Assembly (NCBI GenBank): GCA_000283575.1
Contig: AP012044.1
Coordinates: forward strand, 3,534,001-3,598,000
Source: Oscillibacter valericigenes Sjm18-20
GTDB lineage: Bacteria; Bacillota; Clostridia; Oscillospirales; Oscillospiraceae
Reading direction: 5' to 3'
Length of the DNA stretch: 64,000 bases
The notes below the pieces were generated by a model. It was not told the origin of the DNA and made no database searches. It worked only from the letters and a program-made list of their open reading frames with translations. The position numbers and the translations under genes are program-made. The stretch's first letter is position 1. Every line of letters begins with the position of its first letter. Shown here one piece after another: positions 27,589 to 36,336 of the stretch.

Positions 27589-29007
27589 ATGAGTAAAGAT
27601 TGCTATGAATCCCCGCTGGCGTCCCGGTATGCCTCCGTCTATATGCTGCGCCTGTTCTCCCCCGACACCCGCTATCAGACCTGGCGGAAGCTGTGGGTGG
27701 AACTGGCCCGGGCGGAACACGCGCTGGGTCTTCCGGTCACACAGTCCCAAGTGGAAGAACTGGCTGCCCATATCACCGACATCGACTATGACTGCGCCGC
27801 GAAGCGGGAAAAGGAAGTCCGCCACGACGTAATGGCCCACGTATATACCTTCGGGCAGGCCGCGCCCTCCGCCGCAGGCATCATCCATCTGGGAGCCACC
27901 AGCTGTTATGTCACCGACAACGCCGACCTCATCCTCTACCGGGACGGACTGAAGTACCTCCGGGGCGAGCTTTGCGCGGTTCTGCGGAATCTTGGCAGGT
28001 TTGCGGAGGAATACAAAGCCCTGCCCACGCTGGGCTACACCCACTATCAGCCCGCCCAGCTGGTGACGGTGGGCAAGCGGGCGACGCTCTGGATGCAGGA
28101 TCTGCTGGCGGACCTCGAGGAGCTGGATTTCGTTCTCGGCCACATGAAATTCTTGGGCTGCCGGGGCACCACTGGCACCGAGGCCAGCTTTATGGACCTC
28201 TTTGAGGGCGACGGTGGGAAGATTGACGAGATGAACCGCATGCTTGCCGCCGCGTTCGGGTTTGACAAGTGCTTTGCCGTGTGTGGCCAGACCTATCCCA
28301 GGAAGTTTGACAGCCGGGTGCTGAACGTCCTGTCCTCCATCGCCCAGAGCTGCTATCGCTTTGCGGGCGACCTGCGCCTTTTGCAGCACGACCGGCAGCT
28401 GGAGGAGCCTTTTGAAAAGAACCAGATTGGCTCCTCCGCCATGCCCTACAAGCGCAATCCCATGCGCTGCGAGCGCATCTGTTCCCTTGCCCGCTACCTG
28501 ATGGCCGACGCCATGAACGCCCCCATGACCGCCAGCACACAGTGGCTGGAACGGACACTGGACGACTCCGCCAACCGGCGGCTGTCCCTGCCCGAGGGCT
28601 TTCTCTGCGCCGATGCGATTCTGCGCCTGATGGCAAATGTCACCGACGGGCTCCACGTCAACGAAAAGATCGTGGATCGGACGGTGCGGGAATACCTGCC
28701 CTTTATCTCCACGGAAAACCTGATGATGGAGGCGGTAAAGCGGGGCGGCGACCGCCAGCAGCTCCACGAGATCATCCGGGAAAACTCCATGGCCGCCACC
28801 GCAAAAATGAAACAGGGTGAGCCTTGCGATTTGATGGAGCGGCTGACCAGGGAGCCGGCATTCAAAATGGCCCCGGAGGAAATTGCGGCGATGCTGGACC
28901 CGAAGCTCTATATCGGTCGCTGCCCGCAACAGGTGGACGCGTTTTTGGCCCAGGCCCGGCCCGCGCTTGCCGGAGCGTCTGAGGAAAACGTGGAAATCAG
29001 CCTGTAA
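27589..29007 (+). CDS. purB: Adenylosuccinate lyase
   Basis: The 472-residue protein of the fumarase/aspartase superfamily carries the signature GSSAMPYKRNPMRCER near residue 283 and the N-terminal SPLASRYAS. It removes fumarate from adenylosuccinate and from SAICAR in purine synthesis. The start follows GAGG. It ends the purA-lysE-purB operon, with a GC-rich terminator hairpin 50 bases downstream. Confidence 0.95.
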   Translation: MSKDCYESPLASRYASVYMLRLFSPDTRYQTWRKLWVELARAEHALGLPVTQSQVEELAAHITDIDYDCAAKREKEVRHDVMAHVYTFGQAAPSAAGIIHLGATSCYVTDNADLILYRDGLKYLRGELCAVLRNLGRFAEEYKALPTLGYTHYQPAQLVTVGKRATLWMQDLLADLEELDFVLGHMKFLGCRGTTGTEASFMDLFEGDGGKIDEMNRMLAAAFGFDKCFAVCGQTYPRKFDSRVLNVLSSIAQSCYRFAGDLRLLQHDRQLEEPFEKNQIGSSAMPYKRNPMRCERICSLARYLMADAMNAPMTASTQWLERTLDDSANRRLSLPEGFLCADAILRLMANVTDGLHVNEKIVDRTVREYLPFISTENLMMEAVKRGGDRQQLHEIIRENSMAATAKMKQGEPCDLMERLTREPAFKMAPEEIAAMLDPKLYIGRCPQQVDAFLAQARPALAGASEENVEISL

Positions 29008-29057
29008 CCGGCGCCGTCACCGAAAACTCAGGCTGGTCGGCGGAACTTTGAAAACCG

Positions 29058-29087
29058 GGCGGGCCGGCACAGCCGGCCCGCCGCTTT
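29058..29087 (+). terminator. Terminator after purB
   Basis: An 11-bp perfect GC stem (GGCGGGCCGGC / GCCGGCCCGCC) with an ACA loop is followed by GCTTT. Confidence 0.65.
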
Positions 29088-29238
29088 AACCGCGTGCAGG
29101 AAATTTTTTGTGCCGCAGCTGCACAAAGTATTCCTGCCGCAAACATTCGTCCTTCATTTGGCACACTTCTTTGTGGATTATGACACAGCTTCTAAAAAAA
29201 TTGCAGAACCACGCCCTTGATATTCGTCTATTTTGACA

Positions 29239-29267
29239 TTGACAGCGGGCCTCGCGAATGATAAACT
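29239..29267 (+). promoter_or_regulatory. Promoter of the asnB T-box transcript
   Basis: TTGACA at 29239-29244, a 17-base spacer and TAAACT at 29262-29267 precede the T-box leader. A second TTGACA overlaps six bases upstream. Confidence 0.6.
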
Positions 29268-29289
29268 TTCAACATCAAATCCAAAAGAG

Positions 29290-29580
29290 TCATACAAGAC
29301 AATTGAAAACATCGGCAATGGCGTTGATGGAGAAAAGTACCGCGGAAGATCGGTCAAAGTGAGCAGGCGACAGTGGGAAGCCTGTACATGAGTCCGCGCG
29401 AAGAACACTCTGGAGCTGCGATTTGAACGCGGAGTCCCCGCTAGTAGGAAAGACGAGTTGCGATCGTTACATCGCACGGGCTTGTTGGAGCCTTGAAGGT
29501 GACTGTTTTAACAGTAAGTTAGGTGGCACCGCGGATAGCAGCTATTCGTCCTAAAATTTAGGACATAGCTGCGTTTTTAT
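29290..29580 (+). promoter_or_regulatory. T-box leader, asparagine-specific, controlling asnB
   Basis: The conserved T-box core AGGTGGCACCGCG is at 29521-29533 and is followed by an intrinsic terminator. That terminator has arms GCAGCTAT..GTCCTA (29538-29553) and TAGGAC..ATAGCTGC (29559-29572), then five T. Upstream Stem I has an AGTA segment near 29335 and a 3' specifier strand GAAGAACACTCTGGAG near 29400, where AAC (Asn) sits at the specifier position. The bulge reads UGGC, which pairs with a GCCA tRNA end, fitting the G73 of tRNA-Asn. Uncharged tRNA-Asn should therefore switch on asnB and probably glnN. Confidence 0.88.
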
Positions 29581-29626
29581 ACCCTCTCCCAACGGGAGGC
29601 AAAAAAATCCGGAGGTGCTTTTATTT

Positions 29627-31207
29627 ATGTGTTCTATTATGGGTTTTTCCAGCAAGGCGCTTACCAGCGAAGAGCTGAGCATCTATTTTGACCGCACCAT
29701 CTCCCGCGGTCCCGACATGAGCCGCATCATCGAAACAAAGTCCGGTTATCTCTGCTTCCACCGGCTGGCCATCATGGGGCTGAACGAAGCGGGAATGCAG
29801 CCCTTTGAGCTGGAGGGCGACTATGTGGTGTGCAACGGCGAGATCTACGGATTCCGTCCCATCCGCCGCCAGCTCAGCGAACACTATGAATTCAAGAGCG
29901 GAAGCGACTGCGAGATCCTGCTTCCCATGTTCCATGAATACGGCCTGTCCATGTTCTCCCGCCTGGACGCGGAGTTCGCCATGATTATCTACGATTCCAT
30001 GACCGACTCCCTGATTGCGGCCCGGGATCCCATCGGCATCCGCCCCCTGTTCTACGGATACGACGCCGCGGGCTCCATCATATTCGCCAGCGAGGCAAAG
30101 AGCCTGGTCGGGCTGTGCGCCGAGGTCTGCCCCTTCCCGCCGGGCTGCTACTATGCCTATGGAAAATTCATCCGGTATGCCGATCTCACAAGCGTGAAAT
30201 ACTATACCCGGGACAGTCTGGAAACCACCTGCCGCAACATTCGCAACAAGCTGATCGCCGCCGTGGATAAGCGGCTGGACGCGGACGCCCCTCTGGGCTT
30301 TCTCCTCTCCGGCGGACTGGATTCCTCTCTGGTTTGCGCCATTAGCTCCGTGGTCCTTGGTAAAAAGATCCGTACCTTTGCCATCGGCATGGACAAGGAC
30401 GCCATCGACCTCAAGTACGCCCGGGAGGTCGCGGACTTCATCGGCGCGGACCACACCGAGGTCTACATGACACGGGAGGACGTCATCAAAGCGCTGCCTG
30501 AGGTGGTGTCCATTCTGGGGACCTGGGATATCACCACCATCCGCGCCAGCATAGGCATGTACCTTTGCTGCAAGGCCATCCATGAGCAGACGGATGTCCG
30601 GGTCCTGCTGACCGGCGAGATCTCCGACGAACTGTTCGGTTATAAATACACGGATTTCGCCCCCTCTGCCGCGGCGTTTCAGCAGGAGTCCAAAAAACGG
30701 ATAGATGAACTCTATATGTACGACGTGCTCCGGGCCGACCGCTGCATTGGCGACAATTCCATTGAAGCCCGCGTTCCCTTCGGCGACCTGGACTTTGTGA
30801 AATACGTCATGGGCATCGATCCCGCCATAAAGCTCAACACCTACGACATGGGCAAGTATCTCCTGCGCCACGCCTTTGAAAATGACCACCTGTTGCCCAA
30901 CGACATTCTGTGGCGGCAGAAAGCGGCCTTCTCCGACGCCGTGGGCCACTCTATGGTAGACGATCTGAAGGCCTATGCCGAGACGGTATACACCGACGAG
31001 GAATTTGACCGCAAGCGCCGCAAGTATGATTATTGCATGCCTTTTACCAAGGAGAGCCTGCTGTATCGGGAGCTGTTCGAGCAGTATTATCCTGGTCAGG
31101 CCAAAATGATCAAAGATTTCTGGATGCCCAACAAGTCCTGGGAGGGCTGCAATGTAAACGATCCCTCCGCCCGCGTCCTCTCCAACTATGGCCAAAGCGG
31201 TATATAA
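29627..31207 (+). CDS. asnB: Asparagine synthase B (glutamine-hydrolysing)
   Basis: The 526-residue protein starts MCSIMGF, so Cys2 becomes the N-terminal nucleophile of the class II glutaminase domain (about residues 1-190). The synthetase domain follows, with the pyrophosphatase loop LSGGLDSSL near residue 227 and TGEISDELFGGY-like TGEISDELFGYKYTDF near residue 325. It makes asparagine from aspartate, glutamine and ATP. The ATG at 29627 is set by GGAGG 11 bases upstream and by the need for Cys2. The T-box upstream matches the product. Confidence 0.94.
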   Translation: MCSIMGFSSKALTSEELSIYFDRTISRGPDMSRIIETKSGYLCFHRLAIMGLNEAGMQPFELEGDYVVCNGEIYGFRPIRRQLSEHYEFKSGSDCEILLPMFHEYGLSMFSRLDAEFAMIIYDSMTDSLIAARDPIGIRPLFYGYDAAGSIIFASEAKSLVGLCAEVCPFPPGCYYAYGKFIRYADLTSVKYYTRDSLETTCRNIRNKLIAAVDKRLDADAPLGFLLSGGLDSSLVCAISSVVLGKKIRTFAIGMDKDAIDLKYAREVADFIGADHTEVYMTREDVIKALPEVVSILGTWDITTIRASIGMYLCCKAIHEQTDVRVLLTGEISDELFGYKYTDFAPSAAAFQQESKKRIDELYMYDVLRADRCIGDNSIEARVPFGDLDFVKYVMGIDPAIKLNTYDMGKYLLRHAFENDHLLPNDILWRQKAAFSDAVGHSMVDDLKAYAETVYTDEEFDRKRRKYDYCMPFTKESLLYRELFEQYYPGQAKMIKDFWMPNKSWEGCNVNDPSARVLSNYGQSGI

Positions 31208-31282
31208 GTATCTTCCGGAAATACCGGTTTCCCATTTCCATCAAAATGACATCATCACACAGAAAGCAGGAGGATGAATAAT

Positions 31283-33373
31283 ATGACTACTACCCCGACT
31301 ACCATGCCGGAACTGTTCGGCAGCCTTGTCTTTACCGAGGAGACCATGCAGCAGCGCCTGTCTCCCGCGTCCTACAAAGCCTGGAAAAAATGCATTACCG
31401 ACGGCACCTCTCTGGATATTTCCATTGCCAACGAAATTGCCGAGGCCATGAAGCAGTGGGCCGTGGAACACGGCGCAACCCATTTTACCCATTGGTTTCA
31501 GCCCATGACCGGCGTCACCGCCGAAAAGCACGACAGCTTCATCTCCCCCATCGGCGGCGGGAAAATCGTCATGGAGTTCTCCGGCAAGGAGCTGGTCCGA
31601 GGCGAACCGGACGCATCCTCCTTTCCATCCGGCGGTCTGCGCGCTACCTTTGAGGCCCGCGGCTACACCGCCTGGGACCCCACCTCTTTCGCCTTCATCA
31701 AAGACGACAGCCTCTGCATCCCCACAATTTTCTGTTCATACTCCGGCGAAGCCCTGGATAAAAAGATGCCCCTGCTCCGCTCTATGGACCTGGTCAGCCG
31801 CCAGGCCGTCCGCATTCTGCGTCTGTTCGGAGACACGGAGACCAAGCGCGTCGTCCCCCAGGTGGGACCCGAGCAGGAGTATTTCCTGATCGACAAGAGA
31901 GGCTACGCCCAGCGGGAGGACCTGAGGATGTGCGGCCGAACACTGTTCGGCGCCAAGCCCCCCAAGGGTCAGGAGCTGGAGGACCACTATTTCGGCGCCA
32001 TCCGTCCGCGCGTGGCCGCCTATATGAAGGAGCTGGACGAGGAACTTTGGAAGGTGGGCGTCCTCTCCAAGACCAAGCACAACGAGGTGGCTCCCTGCCA
32101 GCATGAGATGGCCCCCATCTTCTCCGACGCCAACACCGCCTGCGACCACAATCAGCTGGCCATGGAGCTGATGAAGCGGGTTGCCGACCACCACGATCTG
32201 GTCTGCCTGCTCCACGAAAAGCCCTTCGCCGGCGTCAACGGCTCCGGCAAGCATGACAACTGGTCGCTGGGCACCGACACCGGCAAAAACCTTTTAAAGC
32301 CCGGATCCACGCCCAGTCAGAATGCCCAGTTCCTGCTGTTTCTGGCTGCTTTTATCAAGGGCGTGGATGAATATCAGGACTTCCTGCGGGCTACCGTTGC
32401 CTTTGCGGGGAATGATCACCGTCTGGGCGCGCAGGAGGCCCCTCCTGCGGTCCTGTCCATCTTTTTGGGCGACGAGCTGAACGCCGTGGTGGAATCCATT
32501 ATCAACGGCACCGAGTACACCGATGCCGGAAAGCGGACGCTGGAGGTGGGCGTGGACGTACTCCCCGCCATCCGCCAGGACAACACGGACCGGAACCGCA
32601 CCTCTCCCATGGCGTTCACCGGCAATAAGTTTGAGTTCCGTATGCTGGGTTCCTCCCAGTCGATCTCAGGCCCCAACATCGCGCTGAATACCATCATGGC
32701 GGAGGAACTGGAGCAGTTTGCCGACCAACTGGAAAAAGCAAAGGACTTTACCAGCGAGCTGCAGATTCTGATCCGCAAGACTTTCTCCGAGCATCGGCGC
32801 ATCATTTTCAACGGCAACGGTTATGACGACGCCTGGATCAAGGAGGCCGAAAAGCGCGGCCTTTCCAACCTGACCTCCACCGCCGACGCCCTGCCCGCCT
32901 ACACCTCTCCAAAAAACATAGAACTGTTTACCAGGCACGGCATCTACACCAAGAGTGAAATCGAGGCTCGCGCTGAAATCCACATTGAGAACTACACCAC
33001 TACCATCTCCATCGAGGCCAATACCATGGTGGATATGATTCAGCACCAGATCCTCCCCGCCGTCTCCGGCTATGCCACCGACTTGAGCGAACGGGCAAAC
33101 GCCAAGGCCGCCATAGGCGCGGCGTGCAAGTATGAGACCGCCACCGCCAAGAAGATCAGCGACCTGACCGATAAACTTATGGAAGCCGAAGAGAAGCTTG
33201 AGAAGGATCTGGGCAAGATTCCCGCCGATTCCAGAAAGGCCATGGACTTTACCCACAAGACCATTATCAGCGACATGGTCGCCGCCCGGAAGTATGCCGA
33301 CGAGCTGGAGTCGCTCACCGCCAAGGATTACTGGCCCTTCCCCGTATACAGTGATCTGCTGTTCTATATTTGA
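31283..33373 (+). CDS. glnN: Glutamine synthetase type III
   Basis: The 696-residue length and sequences such as HWFQPMTGVTAEKHDSF near residue 72 and GPEQEYFLID near residue 200 place this with the large GSIII enzymes, not GlnA. It fixes ammonium onto glutamate and supplies glutamine to AsnB next door. AGGAGG lies nine bases before the ATG at 31283, while the ATG at 31274 abuts it, so the shorter start is preferred. It follows asnB by 75 bases without a terminator, implying control by the Asn T-box. Confidence 0.95.
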   Translation: MTTTPTTMPELFGSLVFTEETMQQRLSPASYKAWKKCITDGTSLDISIANEIAEAMKQWAVEHGATHFTHWFQPMTGVTAEKHDSFISPIGGGKIVMEFSGKELVRGEPDASSFPSGGLRATFEARGYTAWDPTSFAFIKDDSLCIPTIFCSYSGEALDKKMPLLRSMDLVSRQAVRILRLFGDTETKRVVPQVGPEQEYFLIDKRGYAQREDLRMCGRTLFGAKPPKGQELEDHYFGAIRPRVAAYMKELDEELWKVGVLSKTKHNEVAPCQHEMAPIFSDANTACDHNQLAMELMKRVADHHDLVCLLHEKPFAGVNGSGKHDNWSLGTDTGKNLLKPGSTPSQNAQFLLFLAAFIKGVDEYQDFLRATVAFAGNDHRLGAQEAPPAVLSIFLGDELNAVVESIINGTEYTDAGKRTLEVGVDVLPAIRQDNTDRNRTSPMAFTGNKFEFRMLGSSQSISGPNIALNTIMAEELEQFADQLEKAKDFTSELQILIRKTFSEHRRIIFNGNGYDDAWIKEAEKRGLSNLTSTADALPAYTSPKNIELFTRHGIYTKSEIEARAEIHIENYTTTISIEANTMVDMIQHQILPAVSGYATDLSERANAKAAIGAACKYETATAKKISDLTDKLMEAEEKLEKDLGKIPADSRKAMDFTHKTIISDMVAARKYADELESLTAKDYWPFPVYSDLLFYI

Positions 33374-33469
33374 TATTCGGCAAATGATACGGTCTGACCC
33401 GATCTGCGAACACATGCCGCAAGTCCGGTATACAGGCTCTTCACAGCAAGACTCCGCATAACGACCACG

Positions 33470-33512
33470 CAAGGGAGCGCGTGCCAAAAGGCACGCGCTC
33501 CCTTGTTTTTTA
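33470..33512 (+). terminator. Terminator after glnN
   Basis: A 16-bp perfect stem (33470-33485 with 33490-33505) and AAAA loop are followed by a run of six T. Confidence 0.9.
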
Positions 33513-33614
33513 TACTTTTTCGTCAACTGGATGTTAAGTTCCAAAGCCAGCTTCACGTCAGAACCAGCCATACGTGGACGGTCTGTCCGTCCAAATTTGA
33601 AAGGAGTCTTTACT

Positions 33615-33893
33615 ATGTTCAAGTTTACACAGTCCATGAAGAATTCCGCTATGCGCGATGTGGGCGTTGCCGGCTTCGGCACCGCTCTGGTAAGCGCCGT
33701 GCTGCTGTTCTCCGGAATCTTCTCCGGCGCGGCAGCCGGGGTCCTGATATTGCTGTTGCTGACTTCCGGGGGCCTCACCGCCTGTATGCTGGACTCCTAT
33801 ATTCTGCGCCTCAAGGCCAATCAGGTAGCCGCCTCCGCGAAGACGGCAGAGGCTTCCGCTCCTCCCACCGCAGCCGGGAAAACGGCGGCGTGA
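33615..33893 (+). CDS. Small membrane protein, unknown function
   Basis: The 92-residue product starts at an ATG with AAGGAG eight bases upstream. Two hydrophobic segments (about residues 18-38 and 40-60) are followed by an Ala/Pro/Thr-rich tail, so it is probably a two-helix membrane protein with the tail in the cytoplasm or outside. I recognise no family. It has its own short unit between the glnN terminator and a convergent hairpin with lrgB. Confidence 0.65.
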   Translation: MFKFTQSMKNSAMRDVGVAGFGTALVSAVLLFSGIFSGAAAGVLILLLLTSGGLTACMLDSYILRLKANQVAASAKTAEASAPPTAAGKTAA

Positions 33894-33907
33894 GACGGGT
33901 GGCATGT

Positions 33908-33947
33908 GAAAAGCGGGCTCGCGAGCAAAGCCGCGAGGCCCGCTTTC
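33908..33947. terminator. Convergent hairpin between the small membrane gene and lrgB
   Basis: GAAAAGCGGGCTCGCG pairs with CGCGAGGCCCGCTTTC around an eight-base loop. T-rich bases follow on both strands. Confidence 0.6.
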
Positions 33948-33958
33948 AGTACATTCTC

Positions 33959-34648
33959 TCAGGGCAGCAGATCGAACAGCAAAGACAAAAGAGATGTAAT
34001 CAGGCCGCAGAGACCGATGGCAAGGCCGCTCATGGCTCCCTCTGTCTCTCCCAGCTCCAGCGCCTTGGCGGTACCCATGGCATGGCTGCACGCGCCGATG
34101 CCCAGCCCCGCCGCCAGCGGCTCCCGCACGCGGAACAGCCGAATCATCAGCGGCGCGCACAGATTCCCCATAATACCGGTAAAGCAAACCGCCGCCACCG
34201 CCACGGAGACGATTCCGCCGTGTCCTTCCGCCACCGCCGCAGCGATGGGCGTGGTGACGGATTTGGGCAGCAGGGACATGGTCATCTCCCGGTCCAGTCC
34301 AAACAGGCGGCACAGGCCGTATACGCAGCTGATGGAAGTAGCCGCCCCCGCCGAGCATCCCACCACCACCGGCAGCCAATATTTTTTCAGAAGGTCAATC
34401 TTTGTATAGATGGATACGGCGAGGCAGGCTGTGGCAGGGCCCAGGAACAGATTGATGAGGCTCCCGCCCTCGTAATAATTCTCATAGGGAATACGGAAGA
34501 TCACCAGCGTTAAAATCACCAGCACCACAGCAATCAGCATCCCGTTACAGATTACCCTGTTCACTTTTTTCTGAATGGCCATACCGATCCAGTAAGCCAA
34601 AATGGTCAGCGTCACACCGAAGAACGGAGAAGTGGTCAGTTCCATCAT
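33959..34648 (-). CDS. lrgB: LrgB family murein-hydrolase export regulator / transporter
   Basis: The 229-residue membrane protein has the LrgB features NPLLIA-like start region, FLGPATACLAVSIY near residue 77, SLLPKSVTTPIA near residue 125 and GACSHAMGTAKALELGE near residue 185. LrgAB/CidAB act on autolysis or export of pyruvate or glycolate-type acids. Its ATGATG start lies eight bases after AGGAGG and overlaps the lrgA stop, so it is coupled to lrgA. Confidence 0.92.
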   Translation of the reverse strand: MMELTTSPFFGVTLTILAYWIGMAIQKKVNRVICNGMLIAVVLVILTLVIFRIPYENYYEGGSLINLFLGPATACLAVSIYTKIDLLKKYWLPVVVGCSAGAATSISCVYGLCRLFGLDREMTMSLLPKSVTTPIAAAVAEGHGGIVSVAVAAVCFTGIMGNLCAPLMIRLFRVREPLAAGLGIGACSHAMGTAKALELGETEGAMSGLAIGLCGLITSLLSLLFDLLP

Positions 34649-35007
34649 TTCCGGTTCCTCCTGTCGATCAGCCTCATGGTCAGCTGGACGGCCCATGCGG
34701 TAACGGCAAAGGTCGCCACCATGCTGCCCACACAGATCACCAGAAACGCAACGCCATTACTGAGGATAGCTGCCTTATATTGAATGATGCCCGTTGCGGC
34801 GGGGATAAAGAAAAAAGGCAGGTTTCCCAGCAGAAAATTGGACTTCTCCCGCACATGATCCACCTTAAGCACCCGTACCAGCAGTAAAATCAATAGCAAA
34901 ATCAGCGCGATGACGCTGGATGGGAAGGTGATGGGCAACAGCCTTTCGATATACATGCTGACCCAGCACAGGCCGAATAAGATGCCCACCTGTTTCAAAA
35001 TTTTCAT
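34645..35007 (-). CDS. lrgA: CidA/LrgA family holin-like protein
   Basis: This 120-residue protein has about four membrane segments. The family start is KILKQVGILFGLCWVSMYIE, with LPFFFIPAATGIIQY near residue 68. It pairs with LrgB encoded immediately downstream. The regulator LytSR is not in the window. A near-consensus promoter lies 40-70 bases upstream. Confidence 0.9.
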   Translation of the reverse strand: MKILKQVGILFGLCWVSMYIERLLPITFPSSVIALILLLILLLVRVLKVDHVREKSNFLLGNLPFFFIPAATGIIQYKAAILSNGVAFLVICVGSMVATFAVTAWAVQLTMRLIDRRNRK

Positions 35008-35462
35008 AGAAACCAGCCTTTCTCTTTAAAGTAATTGCAATGGTTTTATTTTACGGTCGGTTCCACGGGAATGTCAAACAAAACCCGGTCCGTTCTCCTC
35101 ATTTTTGGCGGATAGCACAGAGCTTCTGGGCCCCGGCGGGAAAGCTCTGTGCTGTTTAACCCAGCCATTTATGGCGGTTGGGATTTTTCCGTTGTATCCG
35201 AAGGTCCAGATGGCCTCCCGGGCAAGGCCCTGGCCCGCGGGGTAAACGGCTCCGGCGGCCGTTCACCCCGGCGGTATGACGGCAGGTCATGTTTGATAAA
35301 AGCATTCTGCTTTCAGGCGCGCGGAACGGAAACTTGCAGCTCATAGAATTTTCATTTTTTTAATTTTTTTACGCTTGCAATCCAAGCCGCACACATGGTA
35401 TAGTAAAGGCAATTTTTCAGGAGGCGCGGTTTTTCCATGCCGTCCAAAATTGGAGGTGCACT
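35008..35462. other. Intergenic region with divergent promoters
   Basis: This stretch holds the minus-strand lrgA promoter (TTGACA 35077-35072, 18-base spacer, TAAAAT 35053-35048). It also holds a hairpin at about 35116-35155 (AGCACAGAGCTT / AAGCTCTGTGCT) and a plus-strand promoter for the next gene (TTGCAA 35375-35380, 18-base spacer, TATAGT 35399-35404). No credible gene is seen in between. Confidence 0.6.
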
Positions 35463-36029
35463 TTGCAGAAACGCAGTCATAAGCTCCTGGCATCCAGGCT
35501 GCTTGAGGCCCAGAATGGTTTTCAGTGCAGACGTTTTGAACTTGCTTTCCTGTTTGGCTCCTTTCAGCCGGACTGCAATCCCCTCTCCTATCTGAAGGGT
35601 TCCATCCGCAGTTATAAATTTCGCGGACATAATTATACAAATTCCGACCTGTACATTGCCAACCGCATTGGCCGGCTCCAGCACCGGAAGAAGGGCTGGA
35701 GCTGTTGGCAGTATTATACGCTGGGAAAGCTCACCCACTATCTGGCTGACGCATTTACCTATCCCCACAATGAAAACTATCCCAATTCTCTGATGGAGCA
35801 CCGGAGGTATGAGGGCGCGCTGCGGGAATACCTCTGCTCCTATCTGGCGGTCTGGGGCCTGTGCCCTGTCCGCCCCGCCGCCGAGGACCTGAACAGCTGC
35901 CTGCGGGACCTGCACCAGCAGTATATGGACGCTCAGGCGGATATGCGCCGGGATGTGCATTATATCATCGAGGCCACCTCTTTGCTGATGAGCGGCGTTC
36001 TGCCGGAACCGGCTCTGGCCGTGGTTTGA
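35463..36029 (+). CDS. Zinc-dependent phospholipase C-like protein
   Basis: The 188-residue protein starts with TTG six bases after GGAGG. Histidines and acids spaced as in the small bacterial zinc-dependent phospholipase C / S1-P1-like fold are seen: KRSHKLLA at residue 3, GSFQPDCN near residue 33, and LGKLTHYLADAFTYPHNENY near residue 88. No signal peptide is evident, so an intracellular role is possible. Family members are largely uncharacterised in gut Firmicutes. It has its own promoter and precedes the aromatic attenuator. Confidence 0.75.
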   Translation: MQKRSHKLLASRLLEAQNGFQCRRFELAFLFGSFQPDCNPLSYLKGSIRSYKFRGHNYTNSDLYIANRIGRLQHRKKGWSCWQYYTLGKLTHYLADAFTYPHNENYPNSLMEHRRYEGALREYLCSYLAVWGLCPVRPAAEDLNSCLRDLHQQYMDAQADMRRDVHYIIEATSLLMSGVLPEPALAVV

Positions 36030-36148
36030 TAAATTCCCCAAATTATTCGCAATATTTTTGCATTATTCAGTTATTTTGCCCCTGTTCTTTTTGCAGCGTG
36101 CATGATATTATTTTAGTAATTTAAAGTGTGCTAATAAGGAGACAATTA

Positions 36149-36247
36149 ATGTCCACTTTCACCTTTGCAGCTGAATACCGTTACTTTAGCTTTACCTATT
36201 ATTTTGGTAAGGCTTATTTCGGTTTGGCTGAAAACGAGTGTGTGTGA
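36149..36247 (+). CDS. Phe/Tyr-rich leader peptide of the aromatic operon
   Basis: AAGGAG lies seven bases before an ATG that opens a 32-codon frame ending in TGA at 36245. Six Phe and five Tyr occur, with the dense block at codons 10-24 (Y10, Y12, F13, F15, Y17, Y18, F19, Y23, F24). Immediately after the last Phe codon, bases 36221-36230 can pair with 36285-36293. It is followed by an intrinsic terminator and then the DAHP synthase gene. This is the layout of ribosome-mediated attenuation: scarce charged tRNA-Phe/Tyr stalls the ribosome and favours the antiterminator. The peptide itself probably has no function. Confidence 0.88.
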   Translation: MSTFTFAAEYRYFSFTYYFGKAYFGLAENECV

Positions 36248-36311
36248 CTGATACTGTCAGGGACTATCGGTACATGACGACCCGCAGCCAACCGGCTGCG
36301 GGTCTTTTTTT
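36188..36311 (+). promoter_or_regulatory. Attenuator: pause hairpin, antiterminator and terminator
   Basis: Three structures are seen. (1) AGCTTTACC (36188-36196) pairs with GGTAAGGCT (36206-36214). (2) GGTTTGGCTG (36221-36230) pairs with CAGCCAACC (36285-36293), nine pairs with one bulge. (3) The terminator GACCCGCAGCC (36279-36289) pairs with GGCTGCGGGTC (36294-36304) and is followed by seven T. Structures 2 and 3 share bases 36285-36289 and exclude each other. Confidence 0.85.
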
Positions 36312-36336
36312 GTACCAATTTAAGGAGGAAAACGTC

